Shown here: piece by piece, positions 54,611-62,896 of the stretch
Numbering within the stretch: the stretch's first letter is position 1
Layout: each line of letters begins with the position of its first letter
Translations under genes and position numbers: made by a program
Notes under the pieces: model-generated
What the model saw: the letters and a program-made list of their open reading frames with translations, nothing else
Told to the model about the DNA's origin: nothing
Database searches by the model: none
Assembly (NCBI RefSeq): GCF_030717945.1
Contig: NZ_JAVAIM010000001.1
Coordinates: 1,425,131-1,489,130, forward strand
Length of the DNA stretch: 64,000 nt
Source of the DNA: Qipengyuania profundimaris
GTDB taxonomy: Bacteria > Pseudomonadota > Alphaproteobacteria > Sphingomonadales > Sphingomonadaceae
Direction: 5' to 3'

Positions 54611-55303
54611 ATGACCAGCGACTTGGGTTTGATTTGTGCGAACGATATTTCACGGGAAGGCTTGCATCGCATACTTTCCTCGGATGGATTCAATGTCGTC
54701 TTGTCGAGCGACAATGCGGATCGGATCGTCAGATCCAAACTCGACAGCAAGATTTCGGTTGTGGTCGACCTGCCGGACCCACATGCCCAGCTACAGGCCG
54801 TGGAAGCTGTCTCCGCGGCCTATCCCGCCGCGAAGATTGCCGTGCTGGTCGACGAATTCGACATGCAGCAACTGGTCGACTGCTTCGAGGCCGGAACCGA
54901 CGGATATATCGTCAAATCGATGAACTCGCGCCCGCTCATCACTGCGCTCAAGCTGGTGGCGCTCGGCCAGAAATTCCTCCCCTCCGAACTCGCGGATGTC
55001 CTCGGATCGCGAAGCTTCGACCAGAACGGGTCCTGCTCGGATCTCGAAGCGGAAATGGAAGAAGCCAAACTGTCGGTCCGCGAGCGCGACGTCCTTTGCT
55101 GCCTGATGGCCGGCTATTCGAACAAGGTCATCGCGCGCGAGCTCGACGTATGCGAGGCCACGGTTAAGGTCCATGTCAAGGCGATCCTTCGCAAACTCGA
55201 TGTGAGCAATCGGACCCAGGCAGCGATGTGGGCTAGCACGCGTGGGTTCCCCAATCACCTGTCCGAAGCCCAGCAGCTCGAGGCGAATCCCGCCCACGCC
55301 TGA
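54611..55303 (+). CDS. LuxR/NarL-type response regulator
   Basis: The 230-residue protein has a divergent receiver domain (1-125) with N-D near the start (LICANDISREGL), a candidate phosphoacceptor D in SVVVDLPDP and a Lys in YIVKSMNS. A LuxR helix-turn-helix follows (about 150-210; LSVRERDVLCCLMAGYSNK). No histidine kinase gene is adjacent, so the signal is unknown. It lies directly after the Wza-like gene, which suggests control of polysaccharide genes. Confidence 0.88.
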   Translation: MTSDLGLICANDISREGLHRILSSDGFNVVLSSDNADRIVRSKLDSKISVVVDLPDPHAQLQAVEAVSAAYPAAKIAVLVDEFDMQQLVDCFEAGTDGYIVKSMNSRPLITALKLVALGQKFLPSELADVLGSRSFDQNGSCSDLEAEMEEAKLSVRERDVLCCLMAGYSNKVIARELDVCEATVKVHVKAILRKLDVSNRTQAAMWASTRGFPNHLSEAQQLEANPAHA

Positions 55304-55337
55304 TCGATCTCATCCATTCGATTTGTTCTGGCGGGCT

Positions 55338-56546
55338 TCAACCCCGTTCGCGCATGAGCTTAGATAGCGCTCCGGCACTGCTGGGCAGGCACTGCGACGG
55401 ATCCGTGCGCGAAACCCGCTGACAATCCCATAGCGCAACATCCATGCCGCTGGTCTGGTCTCTGACAAACAGGAAGAGCGGGCGCTGCCTGTCCGAGAGG
55501 GCAGCGCGGCGGTTGTGTATGGCAGCACCGTCGTTTTCATAGCCAAAGACCTGGCAGCTGCTGCGCCCTTGGCACGTCTTGAGTGCGGATATGGCCCAGC
55601 GGCCTGCCGCATTGCTGTCGCCGAGGCCGATATAGAATGCGCCAGGCGCGACGGGCCGAACCTTCTCTTCGCTTGCAGCCTCTGCACCGGCCTCCATTCC
55701 GAGGTGCGAACTACTTGCGGCCAGTCCGGATGTGTCGTCCGGCCGAATGCGGCGCTGTGGGATCCTAGCGGCCAGTCGAGTGAACCCTGCTTCGCCATCG
55801 AGGCGCGCTCGCGAGCGCAGGCTGCCTGAGCGTCCGCGAAATTTGTAGAAGATATGCGGCCCGACAACCGCGACGCGGTCGAGGCCGCTCGCCCAATAGG
55901 GATAGACATAATCTGCGTGATAATGGGTCGCGGTCCCGATCGATTGGTCGACCTTGCCTCGGAGCGCTTCTTCCGCCCGGTCCCTTGCACTTGCCAAGGC
56001 GGGGGCGCTCGGGCGCCTAGCAGCGATTGACCCATCGCAGGTGAAAGTGAACTGGCATCCGGTGCTTAGATGCGAGCCTTCGAAGACGACGCCGCAAACC
56101 GAATTTGGATACGCCGAGTGATTTACTCTGTTGATGACTGTCTGCATCACGGCGCGCTGGCCGACGGGATCGTTGCCGGCTTCATACCAGGCGGCGTAGG
56201 CTAGGCACTCCGCCGCCTTTCCACGGTCATCATCGGTTCCGGAATAGGAGAAAGGGTTCGCGGCCACTGGAGGAACTAGGGGCCGGTCGCCGAGATCGAC
56301 TGCCGCCGCGTGTTGCAGCTCCGACAAAGCAAATTCGGAACCCGAGTACTCCGGGAATCGACCATCTTCCGGAGCATCGACCGGGGGGGCGCTGTCCACA
56401 TCTTCGGAAACGGCTGGACCGAAGACGAGTGCAATGGCGGCGAAAATGATTGCGCCTCCCGCCGACCACCTCACAACCGCCGGCGAGAGCATGCCGCTCT
56501 TCTCGCTGACCTCCCGGTCTTCGGTCATGAGCAAGTTCGAATGCAT
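55338..56546 (-). CDS. SleB/Hydrolase_2-type cell wall hydrolase with extra C-terminal domain
   Basis: The 402-residue protein has one N-terminal membrane helix (about 24-45) and a SleB-like Hydrolase_2 domain (about 105-240) recognised by ECLAYAAWYEAGNDPVGQRA, NRVNHSAYPNSVCGVVFEG and ATHYHADYVYPYW. A C-terminal 120-residue part has Cys pairs (TCQGRSSCQVF, WDCQRV) and resembles no domain known to me. It probably cleaves peptidoglycan in the periplasm. ATG 56546 has AGGAG upstream. Confidence 0.87.
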   Translation of the reverse strand: MHSNLLMTEDREVSEKSGMLSPAVVRWSAGGAIIFAAIALVFGPAVSEDVDSAPPVDAPEDGRFPEYSGSEFALSELQHAAAVDLGDRPLVPPVAANPFSYSGTDDDRGKAAECLAYAAWYEAGNDPVGQRAVMQTVINRVNHSAYPNSVCGVVFEGSHLSTGCQFTFTCDGSIAARRPSAPALASARDRAEEALRGKVDQSIGTATHYHADYVYPYWASGLDRVAVVGPHIFYKFRGRSGSLRSRARLDGEAGFTRLAARIPQRRIRPDDTSGLAASSSHLGMEAGAEAASEEKVRPVAPGAFYIGLGDSNAAGRWAISALKTCQGRSSCQVFGYENDGAAIHNRRAALSDRQRPLFLFVRDQTSGMDVALWDCQRVSRTDPSQCLPSSAGALSKLMRERG

Positions 56547-56589
56547 CGTGAGGCTCCTTTCGCCATGACCGCCTTCCAGCGAGCAAAGG

Positions 56590-57024
56590 CTACTTCCTGC
56601 GGCCGTTGATCACTTTAAGCACCGGATCTTCGTCACTGCTGCGCCCCTCGTCGCGCAGCTTGCCGAATTGCTCCTCGACCCGCTCTTGGATCGAGTGCGA
56701 CGTCAGTCGCCGCTCGTCCGCTTCATCCCGGTCGGCAAGATCGAGAATCTCTTCAGATCTGAGGGCCAGCGGTTCGTTCTCTGGGTCGTTTCCCGTCTCG
56801 CTCTGGCTCCAACGCGTGCCGGGGATACTCTGTTCGCGCAGCAGGGCGATCGCGGAATCGATTTCGATCTGTCGCTTGCTGATCGTTTCCAGTGCGATCC
56901 GCCGATCGCGCTCTGCCTCCACATAACGCGCGTTTGCGTCGGCGAAGGCCTTTTCCGCTTCGTGCAGTTCGCTTTCGATTCCAGCCAGACAGCGCTTGTT
57001 GTTCGATAAAGTGTCCTCGGTCAT
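56590..57024 (-). CDS. Hypothetical coiled-coil protein
   Basis: The 144-residue hydrophilic protein is rich in Glu, Arg and Ala. A long helical stretch (about 10-70; ELHEAEKAFADANARYVEAE) probably forms a coiled coil, followed by a polar C-terminal half. There is no signal peptide. It lies in line with the cell wall hydrolase gene (43-base gap) and may be in the same transcript. Not recognised. Confidence 0.65.
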   Translation of the reverse strand: MTEDTLSNNKRCLAGIESELHEAEKAFADANARYVEAERDRRIALETISKRQIEIDSAIALLREQSIPGTRWSQSETGNDPENEPLALRSEEILDLADRDEADERRLTSHSIQERVEEQFGKLRDEGRSSDEDPVLKVINGRRK

Positions 57025-57178
57025 TAAGCCTACCTCTAATTATCGCGCGAGCCTGCGTCCCCTTGCTCCGCCCCGAGGGGCGAAACGGGTGGATGGTTAC
57101 CACGCCATGCGCTGGTCGAGATATTACCCGTAAGGAGGGGGAGAGGTAGACGAGGCGGCTACGCGAGAAGCGTGACGC

Positions 57179-57682
57179 TCAATCCGTGCGCGTTACCATC
57201 GCTATGGTCAGCCCGTCTGCAGTCTGGCGGAAGCCGACGATGCGATAACCCGACTCGCCGCGGAGCTCGTCGAATCGAACCTTCCAAGCGGTGATCGTTT
57301 CGAGCGTGGGGTTCACGCCGATCGGAATTTCTTCGAGGTTTGCAAGGTCTGCCAGCGCTTCTGTGCGAATTGACGAGCGCAAGATAGCCGCATTGACGAC
57401 CGATTGGGAAATCGGTTCGAGGAATTTGCAGCCGATGAAAGCGCCTTCCTTCCACATGACTTTGGCATCGACCTGGCCGATTAGCGGTAATTCGATCCTG
57501 ATCTTGTCTCCGGTGTTCAGAGGTACGGTGGTTTCAAGGCGCAAGCCGACTTCCGACAGATCGTGAACGAGGGCGCGGTCCAGGCCGGTAGTCGAGGCGG
57601 TCGACAGCTGCAGCAGATAGCGCCCGCGCGTGCGACGCTCACGGAGGAGTGCTGCTTGGATAGGGCGGCTTGATTTCGCCAC
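57179..57682 (-). CDS. PilZ domain c-di-GMP-binding protein
   Basis: The 167-residue protein carries a PilZ domain in the first half: RERRTRGRY (Arg motif, about 14-22) and DLSEVGLRLE (D/N-x-S-x-x-G motif), the two c-di-GMP contact motifs. The second half is an unassigned alpha/beta region. It is a likely c-di-GMP effector; a partner is not evident, but polysaccharide and cell wall genes surround it. Confidence 0.85.
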   Translation of the reverse strand: MAKSSRPIQAALLRERRTRGRYLLQLSTASTTGLDRALVHDLSEVGLRLETTVPLNTGDKIRIELPLIGQVDAKVMWKEGAFIGCKFLEPISQSVVNAAILRSSIRTEALADLANLEEIPIGVNPTLETITAWKVRFDELRGESGYRIVGFRQTADGLTIAMVTRTD

Positions 57683-57864
57683 TTACATATAATCCCGTAA
57701 TGCAGAACCAGACCCTCACAACCGTAAATCGCACGGAAATCGCCGCAACGGCAAATTGGGGGGACTGTAATCGCCGCTTTTGAGACACCACCTGTCGGCC
57801 AATTGTGCATAGCTATAAAGGATTGCGCCCAAAAAGCCCTGGTTCACGAAGGCCAACCGAAACT

Positions 57865-57901
57865 AGCCGGCCGGAGCAAGCTGAAATGCGCCCGGCCGGC
57901 T
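57865..57901 (-). terminator. Hairpin after the small secreted protein gene
   Basis: AGCCGGCCGG and CCGGCCGGCT form a 10-bp perfect stem with a 17-base loop just after the gene at 57911-58378. The trailing T run is poor. Confidence 0.5.
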
Positions 57902-57910
57902 CTTTGGCGG

Positions 57911-58378
57911 TCAGTCGAGCTTCATCTCGAGCTCGCGCAGGATGTACGTCCCCTTTAGCTCGCGGATGTTGTTGTAGAGTTCGCGGACAGTTTGATTGCT
58001 GCTGTCCATATTCGCTTCGCCCCAAGCTTCCATGAAGCGATCGTATTCCGCCTTGTCGGGGTCGAGCGAAGCCATGTTCGGGTAGTTCACGCGTAAAACG
58101 AGATTTACCTCGCTGCTGCCGAAGGGCACGACGTAGATCCCGTAATCCGTGATCTGCCCGACGCTCTTGGCGGCCTCGTTTGCCCTGACCCATGTCGATC
58201 TCAGCCCCTCGAGATAATAATCGAGCTGGCCAGGTTCGACCTTCACATAGGTGAGCTCGATCACGGTCTCTTGGGGGGTGTAATCCTCCCACACCGTGAG
58301 CTGTGCGTTGGCGGGGACGGCGAGGCCCATGCCTGCCACGGCGAATGAAAGTCCGGCTGCCTTGAGAATATGCTTCAT
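57911..58378 (-). CDS. Small secreted hypothetical protein
   Basis: The 155-residue protein has a signal peptide (MKHILKAAGLSFAVAGMGLA with cleavage near ANAQ, about 26) and a compact domain rich in Tyr and Glu (VWEDYTPQETVIELTYVKVE). ATG 58378 has AGGAAG upstream; a GTG two codons earlier is possible. It is likely periplasmic or secreted. It lies alone before the photosynthesis genes. Not recognised. Confidence 0.75.
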   Translation of the reverse strand: MKHILKAAGLSFAVAGMGLAVPANAQLTVWEDYTPQETVIELTYVKVEPGQLDYYLEGLRSTWVRANEAAKSVGQITDYGIYVVPFGSSEVNLVLRVNYPNMASLDPDKAEYDRFMEAWGEANMDSSNQTVRELYNNIRELKGTYILRELEMKLD

Positions 58379-58552
58379 AGTCACTTCCTTCGGTTCAGTG
58401 GTAAGCGACCCTGACCCGACGGGATATGCGACCTCTTTTCTCTCCCGGCTCCTGTGTGACTTCGCCTGGCATCGGTGTCAAACGACCGCCAATTCGCTTG
58501 CCCGGCAAGCTTCGCAATGGGGGTACTACTGCCTTGGTGTGGCAAGCGGCCG

Positions 58553-59035
58553 TTAGGCGCGGTTCGTGGTGAAGGGGCCATTCAGTTGTACGATCTTCGC
58601 GTTGAGGATCGCAGCGAAACTGACCCAGGCGAGATAGGGCACGACCAGCCAGCTTGCCAGTTCGGACCACGGGCGCAGGAACACGCACAGGGCCAGCACC
58701 GAAAGCCACAGGAACGGCACTTCGGCGAGCGCCCAGTCCGGTCGCTTGGCGGTGAAGAACAGCGGCGACCACAGGAAGTGGAAGATGCCGTTGACGAGGT
58801 ACAGGGCGATCAGGAAATCCTGCTCCCCGGCGGCCAGTGCTTTATCCCAGCTCAGCACGAAAGCCCAGGCGGCCAAGCCCAGGATGATCGTCCAGGCGGG
58901 GCCGAAGAGCCAGTCGGGCGGTTGCCAGCTCGGCTTGCGAAGATCGTGATACCACTCGCCGATCGAGGTCAGCAGGCCCCCGCCACCGGCGAGGATGACG
59001 GCCCAGGCGATGGCGAAGACGAGTGGGAAGTCCAT
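58553..59035 (-). CDS. tspO: TspO/MBR family tryptophan-rich sensory protein
   Basis: The 160-residue five-helix membrane protein is rich in Trp and has the family segments RKPSWQPPDWLFGPAWTII and WSPLFFTAKRPDWALAEV. In Rhodobacter sphaeroides TspO affects expression of photosynthesis genes and porphyrin handling. Here it is divergent from bchI with a 105-base shared upstream region, which supports such a link. No PpsR/CrtJ-type site (TGT-N12-ACA) was seen in that region. Confidence 0.9.
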   Translation of the reverse strand: MDFPLVFAIAWAVILAGGGGLLTSIGEWYHDLRKPSWQPPDWLFGPAWTIILGLAAWAFVLSWDKALAAGEQDFLIALYLVNGIFHFLWSPLFFTAKRPDWALAEVPFLWLSVLALCVFLRPWSELASWLVVPYLAWVSFAAILNAKIVQLNGPFTTNRA

Positions 59036-59140
59036 CGCGTCACTCTATCGGAGCATACGGGCTATGCAACTGCGGGGGCGGCGGGGCGAATTGTCAAAGC
59101 CCTTGCGCCGCGGACGGGCCTGTGCAGATATGCCAAGCCT

Positions 59141-60142
59141 ATGGCGCGCTTTCCGTTTTCCGCGATCGTCGCTCAGGACGAGATGAAGCAGGCGCTGCTG
59201 GTGAGCGCGGTCGATCCGGCGATCGGCGGGGTCATGGTCTTCGGCGACCGCGGGACTGGCAAGTCTACTGCCGCGCGTGCGCTTGCCGGGCTGTTGCCGC
59301 CGATCAGCGCAGTGGAGGATTGCCGCTTCGGTTGCACGGGAGAGCAGCAGGGCACCTGTCCCGATCCCTGCCACTCCGGACGTGTCCGTAAACGGCCGGT
59401 GCCGTTTGTCGACCTGCCACTGGGCGCGACGGAGGACAGGGTGATCGGCGCGCTCGACCTCGAACGGGCGCTGCGCAGCGGCGAGAAGGCGTTCGAGCCG
59501 GGCCTGCTGGCGAAGGCGCACCGCGGGTTCCTCTATATCGACGAAATCAACCTGCTTGAGGACTATTTGGTGGACCTGTTGCTCGACGTAGCTGCGTCGG
59601 GAGAAAATGTGGTCGAGCGCGAGGGGCTGTCGGTGCGTCACCGCGCGCAATTCGTCCTGATCGGCAGCGGCAATCCCGAGGAAGGCGAATTGCGCCCGCA
59701 ACTGCTCGACCGCTTCGGCTTGTCGGTGGAGGTGCGCACGCCGACCGATCTCGACGATCGGGTGGAGATCATGCGCCGCTGCGCCGCGCAAGAGCGCGAT
59801 CCGGACGGTTTCGCCGAAGACTGGGCCGACGAAGACGAAAAGATCCTGCGCAAGATCGCGCGCGGCAGGAAGAAGCTGGAGAGCATGGTGGTGCCGGACG
59901 AGGTGCTGGCCGATTGTGCCGAGCTGTGCATGGCCGTCGGCGCCGACGGCTTGCGCGGCGAACTGACGCTCATGCGCGGCGCGAAGGCCTTAGCCGCCCT
60001 CAACGGAGCGAAAGCCGTCAAGCGCGAGCATGTCGTCGCTATCGCGCCCTCCGCCTTGCGCCACCGGCTGAGGCGCGATGTACTCGACGAGACTGGCTCT
60101 ACCGCACGGATCGAACGCGCGGTGGACGAATTGTTCGGATGA
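59141..60142 (+). CDS. bchI: Magnesium chelatase subunit BchI
   Basis: BchI is the AAA+ ATPase subunit that, with BchD and BchH, inserts Mg2+ into protoporphyrin IX. The 333 residues hold Walker A GDRGTGKST (35-43), the Cys-rich loop CRFGCTGEQQGTCPDPC, Walker B FLYIDEIN and sensor residues in GSGNPEEGELRPQLLDRFG. The frame is open back to 58475, but that part runs antisense through tspO. The stop overlaps the bchD start (ATGA). Confidence 0.95.
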   Translation: MARFPFSAIVAQDEMKQALLVSAVDPAIGGVMVFGDRGTGKSTAARALAGLLPPISAVEDCRFGCTGEQQGTCPDPCHSGRVRKRPVPFVDLPLGATEDRVIGALDLERALRSGEKAFEPGLLAKAHRGFLYIDEINLLEDYLVDLLLDVAASGENVVEREGLSVRHRAQFVLIGSGNPEEGELRPQLLDRFGLSVEVRTPTDLDDRVEIMRRCAAQERDPDGFAEDWADEDEKILRKIARGRKKLESMVVPDEVLADCAELCMAVGADGLRGELTLMRGAKALAALNGAKAVKREHVVAIAPSALRHRLRRDVLDETGSTARIERAVDELFG

Positions 60143-61827
60143 TCGAAGCGGCAGCGCCTGTCGGTCCGCTCGACGAGCCACTGCTGACCCTCAGGCTGTT
60201 TCTCGCATCACCCCGGACGCTTGGCGGCCTGTGCCTGCGCGGAGGCGGGCCGGCACGGGACATCGTGCTGGGACGCCTGCGGGAGCGTGTGCCGAACCTT
60301 CGCCGCCTGCCGCCCCATATCGACGACGAGCGCCTGCTCGGCGGGCTCGATATGGCGGCCAGTCTCGCTGCCGGACGACGGATCGATCAGCGCGGCCTGC
60401 TCGACGAAGCATCGGGCGGGGTCATCGTGGCCCCCATGGCGGAGCGGATGTCCGATCACGTGGCGGGCAGATTGGCGCAGGCGATGGAGCGCTCGGTCGG
60501 CGCGCCGGGTTTCGGTCTCGTGCTGCTCGATGACGGCATCGCGGATAACGATCGCCCGCCTGCGAGCCTGACGGAGCGCGTGGCGTTTCTCTGCGACCTT
60601 TCGCAAGTCGATACGCTCGACTGCGCTCCGGACGCCGAGCCTCTCTCCGCGGTATCGCGCGAGGTCGAACCCCTCGATGCCGAGCAGGCGGCGAGCATCG
60701 CTGCAACCGCCGCAGCCTTCGGGATTACATCGATCAGGCCGCTCCTCTTCGCAGCCGAAGCGGCGCGCGCGCATGCCGCCTTGAGCGGGCGAGCAAGGGT
60801 GGATGTCGAGGACCTCAAGGTTGCAATGAGGCTCGTGCTCGCGCCTCGGGCGGTACACTTGCCGACAACGGAAGAGGAAACCGAGGACACCGAGCCGCCG
60901 CAGGATCAGCCCCCACCGTCCGAGCGGGATGGTTCGGACTCGGGCAGCCGACCGTGCGACGATGTCCTGCTCGATGCCGTCGCTGCGGCCATTCCCGCGG
61001 ACCTTCTCGCCCAGCTTGCCTCCGGCAAGGCCAGGCGCAATGCGCAGGGGCAGGGCGGCGGCAAGCGGCGCCAATCGGCGCTGCGTGGCAAGCCGCTCGG
61101 TGCGCGGCCCGGCGTTCCGCGGGGTGGAGCGCGGCTGGCGCTGCTCGACACATTGCGCGCTGCGGTCCCGTGGCAGCCGTTGCGGCGAGGTTCGGACGAC
61201 GACGACCGCCCTCTCATCGTGCACAAAGAGGATCTGCGGGTACGGCGGTTCGAGGAGCGCGCGGCAAAGCTGACGATCTTTTGCGTTGACGCCTCCGGCT
61301 CGGCCGCTGCGGCACGTCTGGCGGAGGCCAAGGGCGCGGTCGAGCTGATGCTGGCGCAGGCCTATGCCACTCGCAGCGAAGTCGCGCTGGTCGCCTTTCG
61401 CGGGACTTCGGCCGAATTGATCCTGCCCCCGACGCGCTCCCTTACCCGCGCCCGGCGTGCGCTGGCGGAACTGCCGGGTGGCGGAGGGACGCCCCTGGCG
61501 CTCGGGCTTCAGGCGGCGCGGGAGGTGGCAGAGGCTGCCGAAAACCGCGGCCGGACACCGCACCTCGTGATCCTGACCGATGGGCGAGGAAATATCGCCA
61601 GCGACGGGAGCGCCAGCCGCAGCCGATCCGCCGCGGATGCCGAGGCTGCGGCAAAGGCGATTGCTGCGCGCGGTATCGAGGCGCTGGTCGTCGATATATC
61701 CGCGCGGACGGGCCGCGATGCACCGCAGTTGGCGCAGGCCATGCACGCCCGGTTTCTCGCGCTGCCGATGGCGGATGCGCACAAGCTTCATGCCGCCGTG
61801 AGTGCAGCGAAGCCCAAGGCCGCATGA
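60139..61827 (+). CDS. bchD: Magnesium chelatase subunit BchD
   Basis: BchD is the platform subunit of Mg chelatase. The 562 residues show an N-terminal AAA+-like domain without a good P-loop (about 1-230), a Pro/Asp/Glu-rich linker (near 245-280) and a C-terminal von Willebrand A domain with the MIDAS start VDASGS (D384, S386, S388). Length is normal for phototrophic alphaproteobacteria. Both ends are ATGA-coupled, to bchI and to bchO. Confidence 0.94.
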   Translation: MIEAAAPVGPLDEPLLTLRLFLASPRTLGGLCLRGGGPARDIVLGRLRERVPNLRRLPPHIDDERLLGGLDMAASLAAGRRIDQRGLLDEASGGVIVAPMAERMSDHVAGRLAQAMERSVGAPGFGLVLLDDGIADNDRPPASLTERVAFLCDLSQVDTLDCAPDAEPLSAVSREVEPLDAEQAASIAATAAAFGITSIRPLLFAAEAARAHAALSGRARVDVEDLKVAMRLVLAPRAVHLPTTEEETEDTEPPQDQPPPSERDGSDSGSRPCDDVLLDAVAAAIPADLLAQLASGKARRNAQGQGGGKRRQSALRGKPLGARPGVPRGGARLALLDTLRAAVPWQPLRRGSDDDDRPLIVHKEDLRVRRFEERAAKLTIFCVDASGSAAAARLAEAKGAVELMLAQAYATRSEVALVAFRGTSAELILPPTRSLTRARRALAELPGGGGTPLALGLQAAREVAEAAENRGRTPHLVILTDGRGNIASDGSASRSRSAADAEAAAKAIAARGIEALVVDISARTGRDAPQLAQAMHARFLALPMADAHKLHAAVSAAKPKAA

Positions 61828-62705
61828 GCCGCCCGCTCGACTGGAATCGCCAAGGGCTTCGCTGGCCGCACCGCGAGACGAGCAGCTTTGTCGAGTGCCC
61901 GGGCATCCGCTGGCATGTGCAGCAGGCAGGGGATGGTCCGACCGTCCTGTTGCTGCACGGCACGGGTGCATCGACCCACTCATGGCGCGGCGTGATGCCG
62001 CAGCTCGCCGACACTTTTCAGGTCGTGGCACCCGACTTGCCGGGGCACGCCTTCACCCGCGCATCGGCCTCGCATATGACCTTGCCAGCCATGGCTGAGG
62101 CGGCCTGGCGACTGCTCGACACGCTCGAAATCGAGCCCGCAATGATCGTTGGCCACTCCGCCGGTGCGGCGATTGCGATGCAGATGATCGCCGCTAGGGG
62201 CGCGGACATACCGGTCGTCGGTCTCAACCCGGCGCTTGCGCCTTTTCCGGGACTGGGCTCGCAGCTATTCCCGCTGATGGCCAAGATGCTGTTCGTGAAT
62301 CCGGCCGTGCCGCGTATCTTCTCAAGCCTCGCGCGGATCGGCGGTGATACCGGCGGATTCCTGCGGCGGGCGACCAATTCGCGCATCGATGCGGCAGGGT
62401 TGCGGTGCTACGAAACGCTGCTCGGCAACAGCGCGCATTGCCGCGGTGCGCTGGCGATGATGGCGAATTGGGACCTGGAGCGACTGCAGGCGCATCTCCC
62501 GGGCATCGAGAGCCCGGTTCTGCTCGTCCATTCGGAAGGCGACAATGCGATCCCGCTGGATTCGGTTCGCAAGGCTGCGCGCCGCCTTCCACGGGCCACG
62601 CTGGAAATACTTCCGAAGCTCGGCCATCTTGCACATGAGGAGCAGCCGGAGCAGGCTGCCGCACGGATTGCGCAATTCTTCGCGAAGCAGGAAGGAGCCG
62701 GCTGA
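61824..62705 (+). CDS. bchO: Alpha/beta hydrolase BchO
   Basis: The 293-residue alpha/beta-fold protein is encoded in bchIDO operons and is thought to assist Mg chelatase; its reaction is not settled. The oxyanion segment LLLHGTGASTHSW (42-54), the nucleophile S112 in VGHSAGAA and a late His (LGHLAHEE, about 272) make up the usual catalytic set. The start overlaps bchD (ATGA) and its stop overlaps the next small gene (TGATG). Confidence 0.92.
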   Translation: MSRPLDWNRQGLRWPHRETSSFVECPGIRWHVQQAGDGPTVLLLHGTGASTHSWRGVMPQLADTFQVVAPDLPGHAFTRASASHMTLPAMAEAAWRLLDTLEIEPAMIVGHSAGAAIAMQMIAARGADIPVVGLNPALAPFPGLGSQLFPLMAKMLFVNPAVPRIFSSLARIGGDTGGFLRRATNSRIDAAGLRCYETLLGNSAHCRGALAMMANWDLERLQAHLPGIESPVLLVHSEGDNAIPLDSVRKAARRLPRATLEILPKLGHLAHEEQPEQAAARIAQFFAKQEGAG

Positions 62706-62896
62706 TGGAAGCCCTCAGTGAAAACTTCGGCTGGATCGAGATCGTCTTCACCGCGCTCGTCGCGTTCGGCTTCGGCGGCTACCAGTACTGGTCGGTCAGT
62801 CGCGAGATCGAGCGCGACAAACAGGCCAAGCGCGATGCGGAATCATCCGGCAGCGCGGGGCATGCGGTAGGGGAGCATGAACTGGACGATCGGTGA
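62705..62896 (+). CDS. Small single-span membrane protein after bchO
   Basis: The 63-residue protein has one membrane helix (about 10-28; IEIVFTALVAFGFGGYQYW) and a charged cytoplasmic tail. Start ATG 62705 shares its first base with the bchO stop (TGATG), so it is probably co-translated with bchO. Its last 54 bases overlap the end of crtC on the other strand. No family is recognised; a role with the Mg chelatase or membrane placement is only inferred from context. Confidence 0.65.
   Translation: MEALSENFGWIEIVFTALVAFGFGGYQYWSVSREIERDKQAKRDAESSGSAGHAVGEHELDDR

Noticed and set aside
59036-59140. Search for a PpsR/CrtJ operator (TGT-N12-ACA) between tspO and bchI
   Set aside because: No match to the spaced palindrome was found in the 105-base region.
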